Source of the DNA: Sphingobium naphthae
Lineage (GTDB): Bacteria; Pseudomonadota; Alphaproteobacteria; Sphingomonadales; Sphingomonadaceae
Direction of reading: 5' to 3'
Assembly (NCBI RefSeq): GCF_020782235.1
Contig: NZ_JAJGNO010000009.1
Coordinates: 62,001-126,000 of the forward strand
DNA: 64,000 nucleotides
Part shown: one piece after another, positions 62,205 to 64,000 of the stretch
How positions within the stretch are numbered: position 1 is the first letter of the stretch
Layout of the letters: each line of letters opens with the position of its first letter
The notes under the pieces: model-generated
The model's input: the letters and a program-made list of their open reading frames with translations, nothing else
Databases searched by the model: none
Told to the model about the DNA's origin: nothing
Program-made: the position numbers and the translations under genes

Positions 62205-62624
62205 CTATGGTCGCTCGGCCTGCAAATACCAGATGAAGCACATGCGGTCGCCGACGTTGCCGCCGGTAGCTTCGTAAGTTGCAAAGGGGGCAGCGAAGGC
62301 TTTGCGCCCTTCCTCGACAAAATCGTAGCGACGTCTGATTTCAGCCATCTTCTGCCGTGAAACTGTCGCTGAGAGTGAGACGCGCTCGGCCCAGGTTAAG
62401 CCTTCTGGTTCGCCCCTCAACGCATCTACCTCCACCCAGTAACATTCGCAGGTGGCATGCGGCATCAAGAATTGCAGTTGCCCGCCGATATTAAGGATAC
62501 TCAATCTCTCGGCCTCATCGATCACCAATGGTATCTTCTCGGGCTGCCAGCCCCACTCATTACCGCTGCGGCAGGCCACGGATCGAAGTTCATCCGAAAG
62601 GAGTGTCTCAGCTTCAGCGCTCAT
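62205..62624 (-). CDS. Hypothetical protein
   Basis: A 139-residue protein with plausible globular composition: EKIPLVIDEAERLSILNIGG, MPHATCECYWVEVDALRGE, VSRQKMAEIRRRYDFVEEGR. No family recognised. Lower GC and an adjacent decayed transposase suggest that it belongs to a mobile or degraded island. Confidence 0.6.
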   Translation of the reverse strand: MSAEAETLLSDELRSVACRSGNEWGWQPEKIPLVIDEAERLSILNIGGQLQFLMPHATCECYWVEVDALRGEPEGLTWAERVSLSATVSRQKMAEIRRRYDFVEEGRKAFAAPFATYEATGGNVGDRMCFIWYLQAERP

Positions 62625-62677
62625 TCGACAAAGCTATACATGTTCCACATGCGGCCGACATCTGATTCAGCGCCGGC

Positions 62678-63416
62678 ATGAGCCGATATGACCTGAGCGA
62701 CGTCGAGGGGCGCGTGATCGAACCGCTCCTGCCTAACAAGCCTAGGGGCGTTCCGCGCGTCGATGATCGTCGCGTGTTGAAGGGTATCTTCTGGGTGCTG
62801 CGCTCGGGGGCACCGTGGCGTGACTTGCCCAACGCTACGGCCCACGCACCACCTGCTACAAACGCTTCGTGCGATGGCGAAAGGCAGGCGTTTGGGATCA
62901 AATGATGGATGCCATCACCGCCGCGTATGACGACGACATCCAGATGATCGACAGCACCTCCGTTCGCGCTCATCAGCAGGCCGCGACGGCAAAAGGGGGA
63001 TCGAGATCATTGTCTCGGTCGCACCCGAGGTCGACTCACGACCAAAGTCCACGCGGTGGTCGATGCCCAAGGCCTCCCGATCCGGCCTAGCTTGACCACC
63101 GGTCAAAGCCACGGCGTGCAGGCGGCTGACGAACTGCTTGACCATGTTGGTAGCGGAACAATCGTGCTCGCGGACAAGGCATAGAACGCCGACCGCATCC
63201 GGGCGTCGCTCCGCGAGAAGGGGGCGTTCGCCAATCCCTCCCAAGGCCAATCGGAGGTCGAACCCCTACTTCAGCACATGGCCATACCGCGAGAGGAACC
63301 TGATCGAGCGCTTCTTCTCCAAGCCCAAGCACTTCCGCAGGGTCGCAACTCGATACGACAAACTGGCAGAAAATCTCTCGCTAGGGTCCAACTCGCCTCA
63401 ACGCGCCTGTGGCTAG
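62678..63416 (+). pseudogene. IS5-family transposase, frameshifted and interrupted
   Basis: The first part (62678 on) reads MSRYDLSDVEGRVIEPLLPN and LKGIFWVLRSGAPWRDLP, the DUF4096 region of IS5-type transposases. The frame then shifts to FVRWRKAGVWDQMMDAI and MIDSTSVRAHQQAATAKGG (first catalytic Asp), shifts again to LTTKVHAVVDAQGLPIR, meets an in-frame TAG at 63182-63184 and shifts to RNLIERFFSKPKHFRRVATR (catalytic Glu region). The right end probably lies at the ATGAGTCTACGGCCTAA stretch near 63423. I could not find a matching left inverted repeat, so the element is likely truncated and immobile. Confidence 0.82.
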
Positions 63417-63594
63417 GTACTTATGAGTCTACGGCCTAACCAGGGGAGAAAGGCGGCTGGTGATCAGCATGTGCGTTGCCCGATGGATTTCATGCCCAAG
63501 CCCCGTTGTTCAACTGTTTCGTCAGCAGCGGGGCTTCGTGAGTCGTCAAGGCCGGCAGGCTTGGTTCTGCTCGCATGTCGCTTGAAGGGTGACT

Positions 63595-63621
63595 TGGGTC
63601 CCCGCCTTCGCGGGGACGACG
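63595..63621 (+). repeat. Short palindromic repeat, type A
   Basis: TGGGTCCCCGCCTTCGCGGG then GACGACG, same as 8414-8440 and 9114-9140 although more than 54 kb away. The region 63430-63850 has no other assured feature. Confidence 0.8.
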
Positions 63622-63853
63622 ATGGGGGAGGTTTGTTGGCGCTGGACTGGCTGGTGGGGACGTCGGCTTGGCGGCGCGGATTTGAGCGGGCGAATGTCCG
63701 AAAATGGGCAGCTAGGATCGCAGCGGGCGGGTGCGGCGCATGAGTTTCGTGCAATCGCGTTCGATGTCATTGCATTTGCGAAGACGGGGCGGGGAGCGCA
63801 GATAGGCTGCGATGCTGCAGCGCAGCAAAACCGATCAATTCGAGGTTATACCC

Positions 63854-64000
63854 ATGTTTTCTCTTATCTCGCTCTATTTCGCCTATCGCCGCGACGTCGT
63901 CACCGCGGAGCGCTATATTGCCGGTCTGAACCTTGCCGAAGCGCCGGTGGTCGATAGCGTCGCGCCGATCGACGCCGACGAGCCGCTGCCGCTCGCGGCC
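63854..64000 (+). CDS. N-terminal part of an unrecognised protein (runs off the window)
   Basis: An ATG at 63854 opens a frame to the window end: FSLISLYFAYRRDVVTAERY, then IAGLNLAEAPVVDSVAP and an acidic Pro/Leu stretch. It has no signal peptide or motif. GC and codon use match the chromosomal genes. The rest of the protein is outside the window. Confidence 0.45.
   Translation, partial: MFSLISLYFAYRRDVVTAERYIAGLNLAEAPVVDSVAPIDADEPLPLAA

Overview
The window reads as chromosomal DNA of a sphingomonad-type alphaproteobacterium (Sphingomonas/Sphingobium group). The evidence is high GC with dense, short-spaced genes, a complete-looking alphaproteobacterial gene transfer agent (GTA) head-tail cluster, the alphaproteobacterial curli accessory protein CsgH, two perfect CtrA-type boxes, Flp pilins, and many short palindromes of the kind scattered through these genomes. 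The assignment rests on gene content, not on a marker-gene comparison.

Layout. 1-16.2 kb is mostly housekeeping: a tyrosine recombinase (XerD type), accA, a secreted M48 protease, two Flp pilins, mutT, bacterioferritin and its ferredoxin, a DUF418 membrane protein, a BioC-like methyltransferase, a GNAT enzyme, a single-domain GIY-YIG nuclease, purL, xseB-ispA-coaD, a secreted cyclophilin and queA. 16.4-24.1 kb is a functional-amyloid (curli) locus: a LuxR-type regulator, csgF, csgG, three curlin-repeat proteins, an unknown secreted protein and csgH. A large RTX-repeat protein lies convergent to it. 27.6-34.6 kb holds an M23 peptidase, a surface-glycan trio (NTP transferase, flippase, cytidylyltransferase), a SulP transporter and a GST.

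34.8-60.3 kb is the GTA cluster, read left to right: putative small terminase, large terminase, portal, DUF6127, prohead protease, capsid, connectors, tail tube, chaperones, short tape measure, tail-tip proteins, cell-wall peptidase, tail-tip/host-recognition protein and DUF2793 protein. The tail half is tightly coupled, with ATGA/GTGA overlaps. The head half is split by unrelated genes, many on the opposite strand: a DUF305 protein, an M28 peptidase, a GIY-YIG nuclease, a PhyH oxygenase, DUF805, small secreted proteins and two blocks of non-coding palindromic repeats. Three GTA genes are preceded by terminator-like hairpins with T tracts.

60.4-64 kb carries an OmpA-family porin with a polyproline linker, an orphan hypothetical gene, a decayed IS5-family transposase and the start of another gene.

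The most unusual non-coding content is (i) small GIY-YIG nuclease genes flanked by palindromes in outward inverted orientation, resembling a mobilisable REP-like unit, including a deleted copy with a readable 7-bp microhomology junction, and (ii) a roughly 108-nt nested palindrome that folds as a four-way junction, is present four times, and shows compensatory changes in one arm. All product names come from reading the sequence; no database search was run.
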